64,000 nt of DNA. Origin: Gordonia malaquae NBRC 108250. GTDB lineage: Bacteria; Actinomycetota; Actinomycetes; Mycobacteriales; Mycobacteriaceae. Below, piece after piece: positions 8,067 through 19,700 of this stretch. The position numbers and the translations under genes are program-made. The notes beneath the pieces were generated by a model, which did not search any database, was not told where the DNA came from, and worked only from the letters and a program-made list of their open reading frames with translations. Location: NCBI RefSeq assembly GCF_000344135.1, contig NZ_BAOP01000004.1:186001-250000 (forward strand). Direction: 5' to 3'. Each line of letters opens with the position of its first letter. Position 1 is the stretch's first letter.

Positions 8067-11000
8067 ACTGTCGTGGTCGGGGCGACTCCGCAGGGCGTCT
8101 GCCCAGACGTCCAACAGTTCTGGGCTCCCTCCCCCGGTCGCACTCAGGTGAACCGAGGTCTCGTCGACCCGATACCGGTACACGGCGGAATGGAATCGCT
8201 CATCGCCCTCGGCGACGCCGGGTCGCGCAGTCTCGGCGAACTGTCGGGTCACCAGGATCGGCGCTTCGCCGAAGCGTTTCGCCACGCGGCGGCCGTCCCT
8301 GCTGCCGTATCGGGCCAGCGTTGACCAGCCGCGGTCGGCCACGGGTGTGTCCACAGCAGCGTCGAACGCCGTCGTCGACGACAGCCATCCGACGGTGCCG
8401 CTGTCGACGCCGACGATCGGACGCAAGTCCGCGTCAACGGCGACCGGGTGGCTGGATTCGACCACGGACAGGAATGCCTTCTCCACGAGAGCCGGGTCGA
8501 ACGAGCCCACGACACGGTCGATCCGAGTCTCGCCGACACGACCATCAACCGGTGCACCGCCGGGATCACGCAGTCCGTCGACCCAAGTTTCGATCGCCTC
8601 GGACTGCACGGACATCGCGAGCCGATCGGCGACATCGGCCACCGCGGCTCCAGGACGCGGCGCTTCCGAGTCGACGAGCAGCGATGCGAGTGCCGTCAAC
8701 AGCGTGTGAACCGACCGACTGTCGGCGAGCGCCCCGTGGACGGCCACCACCAGGTGCACACCGCCGGCACTGGTCACCGCGGCGACCCGCACCCCGTCGC
8801 CGGATGACACGTCGACTCCGGAGACGAGCCGGTCGACGACGTCCGCCACGGCTCGTGTCCGCGGAAGGTCGGTCTGCTCGACGGCGACAGCGTCGACGAC
8901 CCGCCGAGCTGACGGCGGGAGAACTTCGGTGAGCCAGACGCGTCCACGCGGGGAGATCCGTTGTCGCAGTGCGTCGAAGGTCGTCATCGCCGTCAGCAGT
9001 GCACCGTGGAGTTCGGTGAGCTCAGGCGCCGACGGCAGGTCGACGACTCCGGTCCGGACGAACTCAGCGAGCGGGACGTCACTTGTTCGAAGCCGGTGCT
9101 GGTTCGCGGTCGGCGGCACCGCGATCGAGTCTGCTGTCTCGGACCGTGAGTGCGTCACCGCTCCCGCCGCGATCACCGACACGGCGGCCTCCCATCGGGC
9201 GGCGAGGTCGTCGAGAGCCTCCGCGTACATCCGCCGGTCGGATTCGATGGCGAAGTCGAAGAGCACGGAGTCGCCGACGCGTCGACCCGTCACGTTGACG
9301 ACAAGAGGATGCGCAGGTTCGGCGGGGTCGGTTGCCAGGAGTCGCGGCAGTTCGTCGGGCGTGGACCAAGCGGTGTCGGCTGCAGTGCGCCCTCCGATCA
9401 CCCCGCCGAAATTGAACTGGACATCGGCGCGGGCGAATGACTCGAGCCTCGCTCGGTTCTCGGCGTCCAGGTAACGCAGCACTCCGTAGCCGAAGCCGCC
9501 GTCCGGCACCTCGTCGACGGATCGACGCGTCTGCTCCACGAGGTCGACCGCAAGGATCGGTGCGGTGGTCAGCGCGGCGGCGGTATGCGCGTCGACCTTC
9601 ACCGGGGTCGGTGCGACGACTGTGAACCAGCCCACCGTGGAGTCGACGGGCGGCGCGCCTGCGGGTGAGGTCCGACCGTGCCCTTCGAGGTCGACGAGGA
9701 CCGCGTCACCGCCTGCGGTCCCCCGCCAGGATTGCAACGCGACGGCGAAGCCGGCGAGCAGTACCGATTGAGCGAAACCGTCGTGGACGGCCGCGCCCGC
9801 GGCCACCGCCGCCCCGGTCTCGGCACCGAACACGCCGACGGCCCTGGTCGGTTCGCCTCGCTCGAGATCCGGACCGACGGGAATCGATCCGAGTCGCTCC
9901 GCCCAGAAGTCGACCTCGCCGCGCGCATGGTCGACGGCATCGGTGTTGAGATACTCCATCCACTGGAGGAACGAGTCGTCGAGCTCCGCGGTCGATCGAT
10001 TGGCGGGCGAGTCATACAAATCGGCGAGGTCCGCGACGAGGACGTCCCAGGACACGAAGTCGACGCCGAAATGGTTGACCGTCCAGACGATCACGTCGTC
10101 CTCGTCGCCTCGGTCCACGACGGCGATCGCGGTGAGATGCCCGGCCGCCGCGTCGAGCTTCTCAGCGAGACGACGATCGACGTCTGCGACGATCGATTCG
10201 AGATCGGCGCCGCTGCGGCCGACGCCGTTGATCGTCTCGATGGTCCCCGGTGTACGAGCCGTGTCTCCGAGCCGGACACCGGCCTGATCGATGCACAACG
10301 ACAGCGCGGCGTGTCGACCGACGACTGCCGTCAAGGCGACGTGCAGGCGTTTCACATCGAGGTCGGCGGGTGCGGTCAACAGCACCGTCTGTCGGAAGGA
10401 CGAGAGATCTCCGCCCGCCGCCAGTTGGCGATGCATGATCGGAGTCAGCGATGTCGCTCGATGTGTCAGCCGACGTCGCGAACGCGTGTCCTCGTCGACA
10501 GGTCTGGACGCAGAAGCGATGGCGTCCACCCGCCGGTGGTCGAAGACGTCCTTGAGCGTGATCACGACACCGTTCGCGCGTGCCTGCCGCACGACGGAGA
10601 GCGCGGAGATGCTGTCTCCTCCCAGGTGGAAGAAGTCGGCGTCGACGCCCACCTCATCGATTCCGAGAACCGAGGTGACGGCAGCGTGGACCGCGACCTC
10701 CGCCGGGCCTTCGATGGGGCGAGACTCCGGCGACGCGTCTGCGGTCGAAGGCTCGGGCAGCGCGCGTCGATCGAGTTTTCCGTTGCCGGTGAGCGGCATC
10801 GCGTCGATGCGGGTGATCGCGGCGGGAACCATGTGGACGGGCAGCGACTGCTCCAAGTGTGCGCGGATCGCGGTGGTCTCGGCGGGCGATCCGACCCAGT
10901 AGGCACTCAGATAGGCGTCGCCACTCGGTCTGCGTCCGACGACGACACGCGCGGTGTCGACCGCCGGATGAGCCTCAAGAGCCTCGACGATCTCGTGGAG

Positions 11001-14000
11001 TTCGATGCGGAACCCGCGGATCTTGACCTGCTCGTCCGCACGGGAGGCGTACTCCAGCAGGCCGTCGCTGTTCCACCGCATGAGATCGCCGGTGCGGTAC
11101 AGCCGGTCGCCGGGGGAACCGAACGGATTCGCGACGAAACGACTCGATGTGAGTCCGCCTCGATGCCAGTACCCGTCGGCGACCTGACCGCCCGCGACGT
11201 AGAGCTCGCCCACCACACCGATCGGAACCGGCCGCAATCGGTGGTCGAGGACGTACGTCGACAGACCGCGCAGCGGCCGCCCGATCACGCTCGCTCCGGA
11301 CGCCTCGTCGCCGGTGACCACGTGCACTGTGGTGTGCACTGTGGTCTCGGTGATCCCGAACATGTTGACGAGCGTGGTCTGATCCGACGGATGCGCCTCC
11401 CGCCATCGGCCGAGGCGATGAAGATCGAGCGCCTCGCCACCGAACACGACCGTGCGCAATGCGAGACCGGAGGTGTCGTCACGGTCACGTTCGGCGTCGG
11501 TCAACGCGTAGAACGCCGACGGCGTCTGATTGAGCACGGTGACCTGCTCGTCGCGGAGCAGATCGCCGAACGCTTTCGGGTCCCGCGACGTGGGGTGATC
11601 GACGACGACCACACGACCGCCGCTGCACAGCGGCGCCCACATCTCCCAGACAGAGAAGTCGAACGAGTACGAGTGGAACAGCGTCCACACGTCGTCGGGA
11701 CCGAACCCCATGTCGGAGGTCGCGTCCAGCAATGCCACCACGTTCCGGTGCGGAACCATGACGCCCTTCGGCACCCCCGTCGATCCGGACGTGTAGATCA
11801 TGTACGCCGAATCTCCGGGGCCCGGCGCACCGGACTTCTCGGCCTCCGTCAGAGGTCCGCCCGACAGCCGAGAGAGGTCGGCCGCCGTCTCCGGCGAGTT
11901 CAGGACGATGGTCGACGCGGTGGACACGGCTGCGTCGAGAACACGAAGGTCGAGGACGTCGGGGTCACTCACCAGCAGGGCCGACGGCTCGCTGTCCGCG
12001 AGCAGGTAGGTGATCCGAGCCTCCGGGTACGTCGGGTCCACCGGGACGTAGGTGGCTCCGGCAGTGAGCACGCCGAGGATCATCACGACCAGGTCGAGGC
12101 TGCGCGGCGACAGGATCGCGACCCGGTCGCCGCTCCGCACGCCCGCGTCGCCGAGGAGTCGGGCCACCCGGTTGGCTGCGCTGACGAGGTCGGCGTACGT
12201 TCGGCGGTCCTCCCCCATCGCGAGCGCGACCCGGTTCGGCGCCGCCAGGGCGATCCGGGCGACGAGTTGCTCGATCCGCGCCTCACGGGGTGAGGTGATC
12301 ACTCCGTCGGAGGGCTCCGCTGCGCTGCCTTCGATGTCGAGAGTGGAGAGTCGACGTTCGTTCCCGACTGCGAGTTCGTGGAGGCTCTGCGCCAACGCGT
12401 CGACGTATCGGCGGGCGGTCTGCTCATCGAAGAGGTCGGCGGCGAACACGACGTCGAGCGACATGCTCCCCGAGTCGAGCTCGACGATCTCGAACTCCAT
12501 GTCGAACTTCGCCCAGCCCGCGGGCGTCGGAACGAACTCCGCTGCGGCCTCCCCGATGGTCGCAGGCAGGCCGCGGCTGTTGCGGTAGACGACCATCGTC
12601 TGAAACAACGGGTGCCGCGATGTGATCCGTTCTGGATTCACGTGATCGACCACCTGCTCGAACGGCACGTCCTGGTGATCGAACGCGTCGAGAACTCGGC
12701 CGCGAGTCCGGGCGAGCAGTTCACCGCCCGTGGGGTCGCCCGACAGGTCGTTGCGGATGACGACGGTGTTGACGAAGAATCCGATGGTGTCTGCCACGGC
12801 CGGGTCGCTGCGCCCGGAGACCGGTGTTCCCACAGGCACATCCGGTCCCGCGCCGAAGCGGTCCAGAACCAGCGCCACGGCGGCCTGCGCGAACATGAAC
12901 TCGGTGACCCGGTGGGCTCGGCACGCGCCCTTGATCGCGGTGACCGTCGAAGCGTCGATCGCTCGGCTCACCGTGAACCCTCGACGGCCGGTGTCGGCGG
13001 GTCGGGCCCGGTCGGTCAACACGGGCAACTCGTCGGGCAGGTCCTGCAGCGTCTCGCCCCAGTAGTCGAGGCCGGACACACCGCGAACGTCTCGCGTGCG
13101 TTCCTGCCACGCCGCGTAGTCGGCGTACTGCACGGGCAGATCACCGAGGTCAGCCACCCTTCCGGCGGCCGCGGCACAGTACGCGGTGTCCAACTCCCGG
13201 AACAGGATCGGCAGAGACCACTGATCGAAAGCGCTGTGATGAACTACGACACACAAGACCGACTCTCCGTGGCCTGCCAGGATCGACACCCGGATCGGCG
13301 CCTGGAACTCCAGATCGAACGGGCGATCTCGACGGTCGGCGATGAAGTCGGCGATCGTCGAGTCGTCGAACACTTCGGCGGTCTGAACATCGATGTGCGG
13401 GTCGGTCACCTCCAGGACGCGTTGGACAGGTCCGTCGACACCGTCGGAGAAGACGGTTCGAAGCGACTCGTGTCGGGCGACCACGACCCGCACGGCCCGT
13501 GTGAGGGCCGCAGCGTCCAACAGTCCCCGAACGCGGAGTGGAATCACGATGTTGTAGACGGCGTTCGGGCCGTCGAGGCGATGCTGGAACCAGAGCCGCC
13601 TCTGCGCCGTCGACAGCGGCGCCTGCGTGCCGCGATCGGGTCGAACGGCGAACGCGTCGACGTCGGACTCGAGGTCGCTGTGGTCTGCTGCAAGTACGGC
13701 GGCGTCGATCCGGGCGGCGAGGGCGCCGATCGTCGGATGCTCGAACACCTCACGCAAAGCGAGAGTGACATCCCATGTCGAACTGATCGCCACCAGGAGC
13801 CTGGTCGCCGACAACGAGTGCCCGCCGAGAGCGAAGAAGTCGTCCGCCGGGCCGATGCCTGCGACACCGAGAGTCTCGCCGACGAGTTCAGCGAGACGCG
13901 CCTGGGTCGCGGTCGCCGGAGCCGCCGCCTCGGATGAGGCCATCCGCGGCTCACGCGCGGTCAGCGCCGCACGATCGATCTTCCCCGACGGCGTGGTCGG

Positions 14001-16790
14001 CAGCTCGTCGACGACGACGATCGTCGACGGCACCAGGTACGACGGCAGCGTGCGTGCCAGCCGGGCCGTCATCGCAGCCGAGTCGAGCACCGTCCTCCCG
14101 GTGACGTACGCGACGATCGTGCGATCGCCGGACGGCCCGACCGGCGCGACGACGGCAGAGTCGACCACCCCGTCGAGGGCGGACACCGCCGCTTCGATCT
14201 CTCCTAGTTCCACCCGGAATCCGCGAACCGCGACCTGGTGGTCGGTGCGACCGTGATAAATCAGCGATCCGTCGAACGACCACGTCACCAGGTCACCGGT
14301 CCGGTACAGGCGGGTCCCCGACCCGCTGGGGTCGGCGACGAACCGTTCGGAAGTGAGTGCCGGGCGGCGGTGATACCCGCGGGCCACCTGCGACCCGCCG
14401 ACGTAGAGCTCGCCGAGCATTCCCGGCGGCACCGGCGTCAACCACCGGTCGAGGACCGCGAGCCGGACACCGGGTGCGGGCGTACCGATCGTCACATGGT
14501 CGGTGACGTCGGTGAAGGTGACGTCGCCTGCCACTTCCGACGACCCGTAGGAGTTCGTGACCGTCACTGACGGATCGGCCGCGTGCAGATCGTGCACGAG
14601 ACCGGACGGCAGGTCCTCGCCGCTGGCGATCCAGCGGCGTACCGACTGCACGCGGGCGCCGCCGATGTCGATCATCGCGCGCAGCAGTGACGGCACGGCA
14701 GTCACCTGAGTGGCCGAACGAGCGTCGATGGTGTCGATGAGCCCTCGAGCGTCCTGGGCAGTGTCCTCGTCCACGAGGATCGTCGACGCTCCGGCGACGA
14801 GAGCGCCGAGGAGTTCGGTGGTTCCGTCGATGAAGCTCACCGAGCTCTTCGCCAGGCGCACATCCGGGCCGTCGACCCTCCAGCGGTCGACGGCCCACGC
14901 GACACGATCGGCGAGCGCACCGTGGGTTCCCGCCACGCCTTTCGGTACACCGGTCGAGCCGGACGTGTAGACCAGATACGCCTGATCGTCGCGCCGGGGA
15001 CTCGCCGGGCGATCCCAGTGCGGGGGCGGCCCCACCGGCCGGTCGAGCACACTGACCGGCGCGCGTGACGATCCGAGAACGCCCTCCCACTCCGCGCGCA
15101 GGGAACTCGACGTGAGAATCATGTCCGGGCTCGAATCGTCGAGCATGTACGCGACGCGCGCCGCGGGGTACGACGAGTCGATCGGCACCACGCAGGCGCC
15201 TGCCATCAGGGTCGCGAGGGTCGCCACCACATGATCGACGGTGCGGGGAAGCAGCAACGCCACCCGACTGTCCGCCCCGACCCCGCTCGAGACCAGACGT
15301 GCGGCGAGGCCGTCGGCCTGTCGGAGGAGATCGATGTACGACGTCTCGCCGCCTGCGTCGACGACGGCGACGCGATCGGCGGCACGCACTGCCGTGGCGC
15401 GGAACATCGCTCCCACCGCGGCAGACTCCGCGTGGATCGCACCGATCGACCAGTCGTCGACGAGTTCCAGTTCAGTGGCCGTCGCGACGGGGACCGTTCC
15501 TCGGGCGGTAGCCGGTTCGGCCCCGACCAGGCCTGACAGATGAGCGCACAGTCGGTCCGCGAGGACCTCCAGTTGATCGGTCGAGTAGAGGTCGGGATTG
15601 GCGTCGAGTGCAACGCTGAAGCCGTGTGTCGCATCGCGGTACACCGACAGCGCGACGTCGGTCACGGGCCCCGTGGCCAGACTCTCCTGTATTGCCCCGA
15701 TCCCCGCGAAGTCGAGCCGGTAGTCGAAGACCTTGATGTTGATCAACGACCCGACGAGATGCCGTCGCGTCCCGACCAGACCCGCGTCACGAGCGATGTC
15801 CTCCGCCCGGTACGCCTGGTGGCGACGGAGCTCGCGGAGTCCGTCGGTCACGACCCGAAGCGAGTCGACGATCGACGTCGACCCCGGCAGGTCGATGTGG
15901 AACGGCAGAACGTTGGCGGCCAGCATGGGTGTGCGGATCGCAGGGCGCCCGGCACGTCCCATCATCGGCATTCCGACGACGACGTGGTCGTCACCGCTCG
16001 TTGCACTCTGGAGCGACGCCCACGCCAGCACCGCGACATCGGCCCAGGTACTCCGAGTCGACGCGGCCAGGGAGTCGATGCGATCAGCGAGCTCGGCGTC
16101 GATCACGCGCCGGCTCTGAATCGGCGTGCGCGGGCTGACCTGGGCGAGCTCACCCTCGCCTGACAGCGGTCGGACCACTCCGCGGCCGTCGACCGTCCGC
16201 GTCCAGTATTCGCGGTCCGCGGCGATCGCATCGTCGTCGCGAGCAGACGCCTCGATCACCTCGACGAGCGACGCGAAGTTCGACTCGGGGCACACGAACC
16301 CCGTGATCGACGCCGTGTACACAGCAGCGACGCGTTTCGACACCAGGGACAATCCGTATGCGTCGATGAGGATGTGGTGGATCCGCAGGTGCCACACCCA
16401 CCGGTCCGGGCCGAGCCTGAACAGGGTCGATCCGACAAGATCATCTCCTGTCAGGCTCTGCGGAACGTCCAGCTCAGTGCGCATGGCGGCACGCGCGCCG
16501 GCCTCCGGGTCGGGCTGCCCCGACAGATCGACGACGTCCCACGGCGCGGACCGGTCCGGCGTCGTGACCGTCACCTCGCCGTCCCGATCGTCGAAACACG
16601 AGCGGAGCACGTGAGCGTCAGACCACGTCTGCGCCCAGGCTGCGGCGAACGCGTCGGGATCAACGGCCGCGTCGAACCACAGGGCCTGTCCGATGTTGAA
16701 CACCGGGCTGTCCGGCATCAGCTGCTGCGCGAACCAGACTCCCTCCTGAGCGGGCAGCAGTGTGGTTCGAGCGAGTGCGGGGGCAGACAT
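8064..16790 (-). CDS. Siderophore NRPS, starter protein: C-A-T-C-A(Thr)-T-E-E*
   Basis: This 2908-aa nonribosomal peptide synthetase has these approximate domains: C1 1-430, A1 450-945, T1 near 988 (GGHSL), C2 1050-1490 (HHSAFDQWS), A2 1510-2015, T2 near 2058 (LGGDS), E 2110-2540 ([19 protein letters not shown]), and a degenerate E-like tail 2560-2908. C1 resembles EntF ([23 protein letters not shown]), which condenses an aryl acid, so this is probably the chain-starting protein. The A2 pocket read by eye is D-F-W-N-V-G-M-V-H, the threonine code; with the E domain this gives D-Thr. A1 has Ile at the usual Asp235 position ([10 protein letters not shown]), so its substrate is uncertain. The start is the ATG 1 nt after the other NRPS's stop, implying co-translation. 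No MbtH or aryl-acid gene is in the window. Confidence 0.93.
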   Translation of the reverse strand: MSAPALARTTLLPAQEGVWFAQQLMPDSPVFNIGQALWFDAAVDPDAFAAAWAQTWSDAHVLRSCFDDRDGEVTVTTPDRSAPWDVVDLSGQPDPEAGARAAMRTELDVPQSLTGDDLVGSTLFRLGPDRWVWHLRIHHILIDAYGLSLVSKRVAAVYTASITGFVCPESNFASLVEVIEASARDDDAIAADREYWTRTVDGRGVVRPLSGEGELAQVSPRTPIQSRRVIDAELADRIDSLAASTRSTWADVAVLAWASLQSATSGDDHVVVGMPMMGRAGRPAIRTPMLAANVLPFHIDLPGSTSIVDSLRVVTDGLRELRRHQAYRAEDIARDAGLVGTRRHLVGSLINIKVFDYRLDFAGIGAIQESLATGPVTDVALSVYRDATHGFSVALDANPDLYSTDQLEVLADRLCAHLSGLVGAEPATARGTVPVATATELELVDDWSIGAIHAESAAVGAMFRATAVRAADRVAVVDAGGETSYIDLLRQADGLAARLVSSGVGADSRVALLLPRTVDHVVATLATLMAGACVVPIDSSYPAARVAYMLDDSSPDMILTSSSLRAEWEGVLGSSRAPVSVLDRPVGPPPHWDRPASPRRDDQAYLVYTSGSTGVPKGVAGTHGALADRVAWAVDRWRVDGPDVRLAKSSVSFIDGTTELLGALVAGASTILVDEDTAQDARGLIDTIDARSATQVTAVPSLLRAMIDIGGARVQSVRRWIASGEDLPSGLVHDLHAADPSVTVTNSYGSSEVAGDVTFTDVTDHVTIGTPAPGVRLAVLDRWLTPVPPGMLGELYVGGSQVARGYHRRPALTSERFVADPSGSGTRLYRTGDLVTWSFDGSLIYHGRTDHQVAVRGFRVELGEIEAAVSALDGVVDSAVVAPVGPSGDRTIVAYVTGRTVLDSAAMTARLARTLPSYLVPSTIVVVDELPTTPSGKIDRAALTAREPRMASSEAAAPATATQARLAELVGETLGVAGIGPADDFFALGGHSLSATRLLVAISSTWDVTLALREVFEHPTIGALAARIDAAVLAADHSDLESDVDAFAVRPDRGTQAPLSTAQRRLWFQHRLDGPNAVYNIVIPLRVRGLLDAAALTRAVRVVVARHESLRTVFSDGVDGPVQRVLEVTDPHIDVQTAEVFDDSTIADFIADRRDRPFDLEFQAPIRVSILAGHGESVLCVVVHHSAFDQWSLPILFRELDTAYCAAAAGRVADLGDLPVQYADYAAWQERTRDVRGVSGLDYWGETLQDLPDELPVLTDRARPADTGRRGFTVSRAIDASTVTAIKGACRAHRVTEFMFAQAAVALVLDRFGAGPDVPVGTPVSGRSDPAVADTIGFFVNTVVIRNDLSGDPTGGELLARTRGRVLDAFDHQDVPFEQVVDHVNPERITSRHPLFQTMVVYRNSRGLPATIGEAAAEFVPTPAGWAKFDMEFEIVELDSGSMSLDVVFAADLFDEQTARRYVDALAQSLHELAVGNERRLSTLDIEGSAAEPSDGVITSPREARIEQLVARIALAAPNRVALAMGEDRRTYADLVSAANRVARLLGDAGVRSGDRVAILSPRSLDLVVMILGVLTAGATYVPVDPTYPEARITYLLADSEPSALLVSDPDVLDLRVLDAAVSTASTIVLNSPETAADLSRLSGGPLTEAEKSGAPGPGDSAYMIYTSGSTGVPKGVMVPHRNVVALLDATSDMGFGPDDVWTLFHSYSFDFSVWEMWAPLCSGGRVVVVDHPTSRDPKAFGDLLRDEQVTVLNQTPSAFYALTDAERDRDDTSGLALRTVVFGGEALDLHRLGRWREAHPSDQTTLVNMFGITETTVHTTVHVVTGDEASGASVIGRPLRGLSTYVLDHRLRPVPIGVVGELYVAGGQVADGYWHRGGLTSSRFVANPFGSPGDRLYRTGDLMRWNSDGLLEYASRADEQVKIRGFRIELHEIVEALEAHPAVDTARVVVGRRPSGDAYLSAYWVGSPAETTAIRAHLEQSLPVHMVPAAITRIDAMPLTGNGKLDRRALPEPSTADASPESRPIEGPAEVAVHAAVTSVLGIDEVGVDADFFHLGGDSISALSVVRQARANGVVITLKDVFDHRRVDAIASASRPVDEDTRSRRRLTHRATSLTPIMHRQLAAGGDLSSFRQTVLLTAPADLDVKRLHVALTAVVGRHAALSLCIDQAGVRLGDTARTPGTIETINGVGRSGADLESIVADVDRRLAEKLDAAAGHLTAIAVVDRGDEDDVIVWTVNHFGVDFVSWDVLVADLADLYDSPANRSTAELDDSFLQWMEYLNTDAVDHARGEVDFWAERLGSIPVGPDLERGEPTRAVGVFGAETGAAVAAGAAVHDGFAQSVLLAGFAVALQSWRGTAGGDAVLVDLEGHGRTSPAGAPPVDSTVGWFTVVAPTPVKVDAHTAAALTTAPILAVDLVEQTRRSVDEVPDGGFGYGVLRYLDAENRARLESFARADVQFNFGGVIGGRTAADTAWSTPDELPRLLATDPAEPAHPLVVNVTGRRVGDSVLFDFAIESDRRMYAEALDDLAARWEAAVSVIAAGAVTHSRSETADSIAVPPTANQHRLRTSDVPLAEFVRTGVVDLPSAPELTELHGALLTAMTTFDALRQRISPRGRVWLTEVLPPSARRVVDAVAVEQTDLPRTRAVADVVDRLVSGVDVSSGDGVRVAAVTSAGGVHLVVAVHGALADSRSVHTLLTALASLLVDSEAPRPGAAVADVADRLAMSVQSEAIETWVDGLRDPGGAPVDGRVGETRIDRVVGSFDPALVEKAFLSVVESSHPVAVDADLRPIVGVDSGTVGWLSSTTAFDAAVDTPVADRGWSTLARYGSRDGRRVAKRFGEAPILVTRQFAETARPGVAEGDERFHSAVYRYRVDETSVHLSATGGGSPELLDVWADALRSRPDHDS

Positions 16791-16791
16791 C

Positions 16792-19700
16792 TCAGTCCTC
16801 TCCAGGTGTCTGATGCAGGTGGTTCGCCCACCACGGCGACCACGCGGGCACACCCGACGTGGTGAGAAGGTCTTCGTGTCCGGCGTCGACACGCCTGACG
16901 TCGATCTCGTCGACGAAGTGTGCACTCCACCCCGCGGCCATGTCGTCGGCGGTCTCCTCGTGATCGCTTCCGATGACGAGCAGGCCCCGTGCCCGGAGCA
17001 CTCCGTGCGTCGGTGTGGACTCCTGCAGTCGAAGGCAGCGGTCGAAGGAGTCCATGAACGCCATCGATTCACTGATCGACAGCGATGCCAGAGGGCCGTC
17101 CGAGGTGGAGTTGAGCGCTGCGAGTTCGCCGCGTTCCGGCAGGCGGTCGTGCGGCGGTTTCGCATGCGGAAGACCCGCGAACTGCGCGAACGACGTGCGA
17201 ACCCGGTCGTCGCGCTCGGCGTCCGACCACGTGACGACCGTCTCCTGAGTCACTGCCGGAGTGTCGAGGATCGTCACCGTCTCCACTGCGATCCCCTGCT
17301 CTTCCAGTCGCCTGGCGACCCCGAACGCGAGGTGCCCGCCGTACGACCAGCCAAGCAGGTTGTACGGCCGGGCCGCACCCGAGTCGAGGACGGCGTCCGC
17401 ATACACGTCGACCAGTTCGTCCAGGGTGTCGACGTCCCTGGGTTCACCCGCGTGTGCTGGATCCTGGAGCGCGATCAGTCCGGCCCCCGTCGGCAGGTTC
17501 GACCGGAGGGTCGAGTAGACGGTTCCGAAGCCGGAGCTGGCGTGGATCGCGAACACCGTTCCCGCGTTCCCCGAGTCGGCGAGTGGAAGGAGGATCGGAT
17601 GGTCGACGGTCCGACCTTCGTCGATGGCGGACGCGAGTCCTCCGACAGTCGGACGAGTGAACACGGACTTCAGCGTCAACCCGCCGCCGAGGCGACCGAC
17701 GAGACGAGCCGCGAGCAGCGAATGGCCACCGAGCCGGAAGAAGTCGTCGTCGACAGTGACACGCGTGGACTCGTCGAGACCGAGGACGTCACGGATCGCG
17801 GCGACCACGTCGATCTCCGTCCGTGTGGTGGGCTCACGTCCGCCGGCCGACACGTGAACGGGCTCCGGGAGGGCGCGGGTGTCTAGCTTGCCGTTCGAGG
17901 TCACCGGGATCGAGCCGATGCGCATCCACGACGACGGCGTCATGTAGTCGGGCAGGGTTGCAGCGACATGAGCGATGATCGACTGCTCCACCGTGTCGTC
18001 GACGTCGTCGTCGGCGGCGGTGTAATACGCCACGAGGACTCGGTCGCCGTCACCACGACGGTTCTTGGCGACGACTGCCGCCGACCCCACCGCGGGGTGC
18101 TGTTCGACCACTGTGCGGATCTCGTCGATCTCGATGCGGAACCCGCGGATCTTGATCTGGTCGTCCGCGCGACCCAGGTACTCCAGGTCACCGCCGGAGT
18201 TCCATCGCACGAGGTCGCCGGTCCGGTACATTCGCTCGCCCGCACGGAAGGGATCGGCCACGAATGCCGCAGCGGTGAGATCCGGGCGGCCCGAGTAGCC
18301 CTGCGCCAGTTGGACACCGTCGAGGTACAACTCGCCGACCACTCCGATCGGGGTCGGCGCGAGAGCAGCGTCGAGGACCCTGGCACCGCTGTTGTAGGCC
18401 GGGACACCGATCGGCAGGCCGCCGCCGAACTTAGCACCGGACGCCAGCAGGGCAGCGGTCACGTGCTTTCCGGCTATGCCGACGGTCGTCTCGGTGGGCC
18501 CGTACAGGTTGTGGACGATGTCGCCGAACCGCTCGAGGGCCGCTGCCGCGGTCGCGACCGACAGCGCTTCGCCACCGCAGAACACCCGTCGCACGCTCGA
18601 GAGGTCGACGCCGTCCAGTCCGTGTTCGAGCAACGCGTCGAGCATCGACGGGACGAACTCGACGGTCGTCAGTCGCTCTTCGGCGATCACCCTCGTCAGA
18701 TAGTCCGGATCGCGGTGGCCCCCGGGTTCTGCCATGACGACGGTGGCGCCGACCATCAGCGGGACGAAGAACTCCCATAGTGACGCGTCGAAGGAGATCG
18801 GAGTCTTCTGCAAAATCCGATCGTCGATGTCGATTCCAGTGGTCTCCTGCTTCCATCGCAAGAAATTGACGAAGCCCCGATGTTCGACGACGACGCCCTT
18901 CGGCCGTCCCGTGGATCCGGACGTGTAGATGACGTACGCGACGTCGCGGCCGCGGATCGGCCCTCCGCGTTCGGCATCGCTCACCGGTTCCGGGGAACAG
19001 CGCGACACCGTCGAGCGCACGCGATCGTCGCCGAGGTCGAGCACGGTCGGCACGGTCGTGAGCGCGGAGAGGACATCACGGGTGGAGTCGTCGACGATCA
19101 CGATCCGTGCGCCGCTCTGGCTGAGCACGTAGTCGATTCGGTCCGCCGGGTTGGACGGGTCGATCGGCACGAAAGCGGCGCCCGACCGGAGAACTCCGGC
19201 CAGTACGGACGGCAGGCCGACACTCCGGTTCGCGATCACGGCGACACGATCGCCGGGTGTGACTCCGGTCGCGACCAGCGCGCGGGCCAGTCGGTTCACT
19301 GAGGCGTCGAACTCCGCGTAGTCGAGGCCTTCGCCGCCGGCCCGCACCGCGATCCGGTCCGGGTTCGATCGGGCGACCTCCGCGAGGAGTTCGTCGATCG
19401 AGGCCTCGTCGTCGAGCGGCTCCCGAGGCCCGGCCGACCACGCGTCGATGCACGCACGCTGCACGTCATCGATCACTGACACCTCCGACAACGGCCGGTC
19501 GGCATCGGCGGCGAACGCTGCGAGCACCGTGCGCATACCTGCAGCGAGCCGTCGGCCCGTCGCTTCGTCGAACAGCGACGAGGCGCACGAGACCGTCCCG
19601 GCGAGGCCCCCGCCCGCTAGCTGTTCGCCTAGATCGATCTCGAGGTCGCTCTTCACCGATCCGATCCCGATGCGTCGGCGGACAGGTTCCAGACCCGCAT

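Noticed and set aside
5883-8324. 813-codon open frame on the plus strand
   Set aside because: It spans the antisense of three ABC-transporter genes and an NRPS end, and is explained by codon bias.
9678-12293. 871-codon open frame on the plus strand
   Set aside because: It is antisense to the starter NRPS. The translation shows no domain, whereas the minus frame carries full C, A, T and E motifs.
12378-13937. 519-codon open frame on the plus strand
   Set aside because: It is antisense to the Thr-module condensation domain, with no ribosome-binding site or motif.
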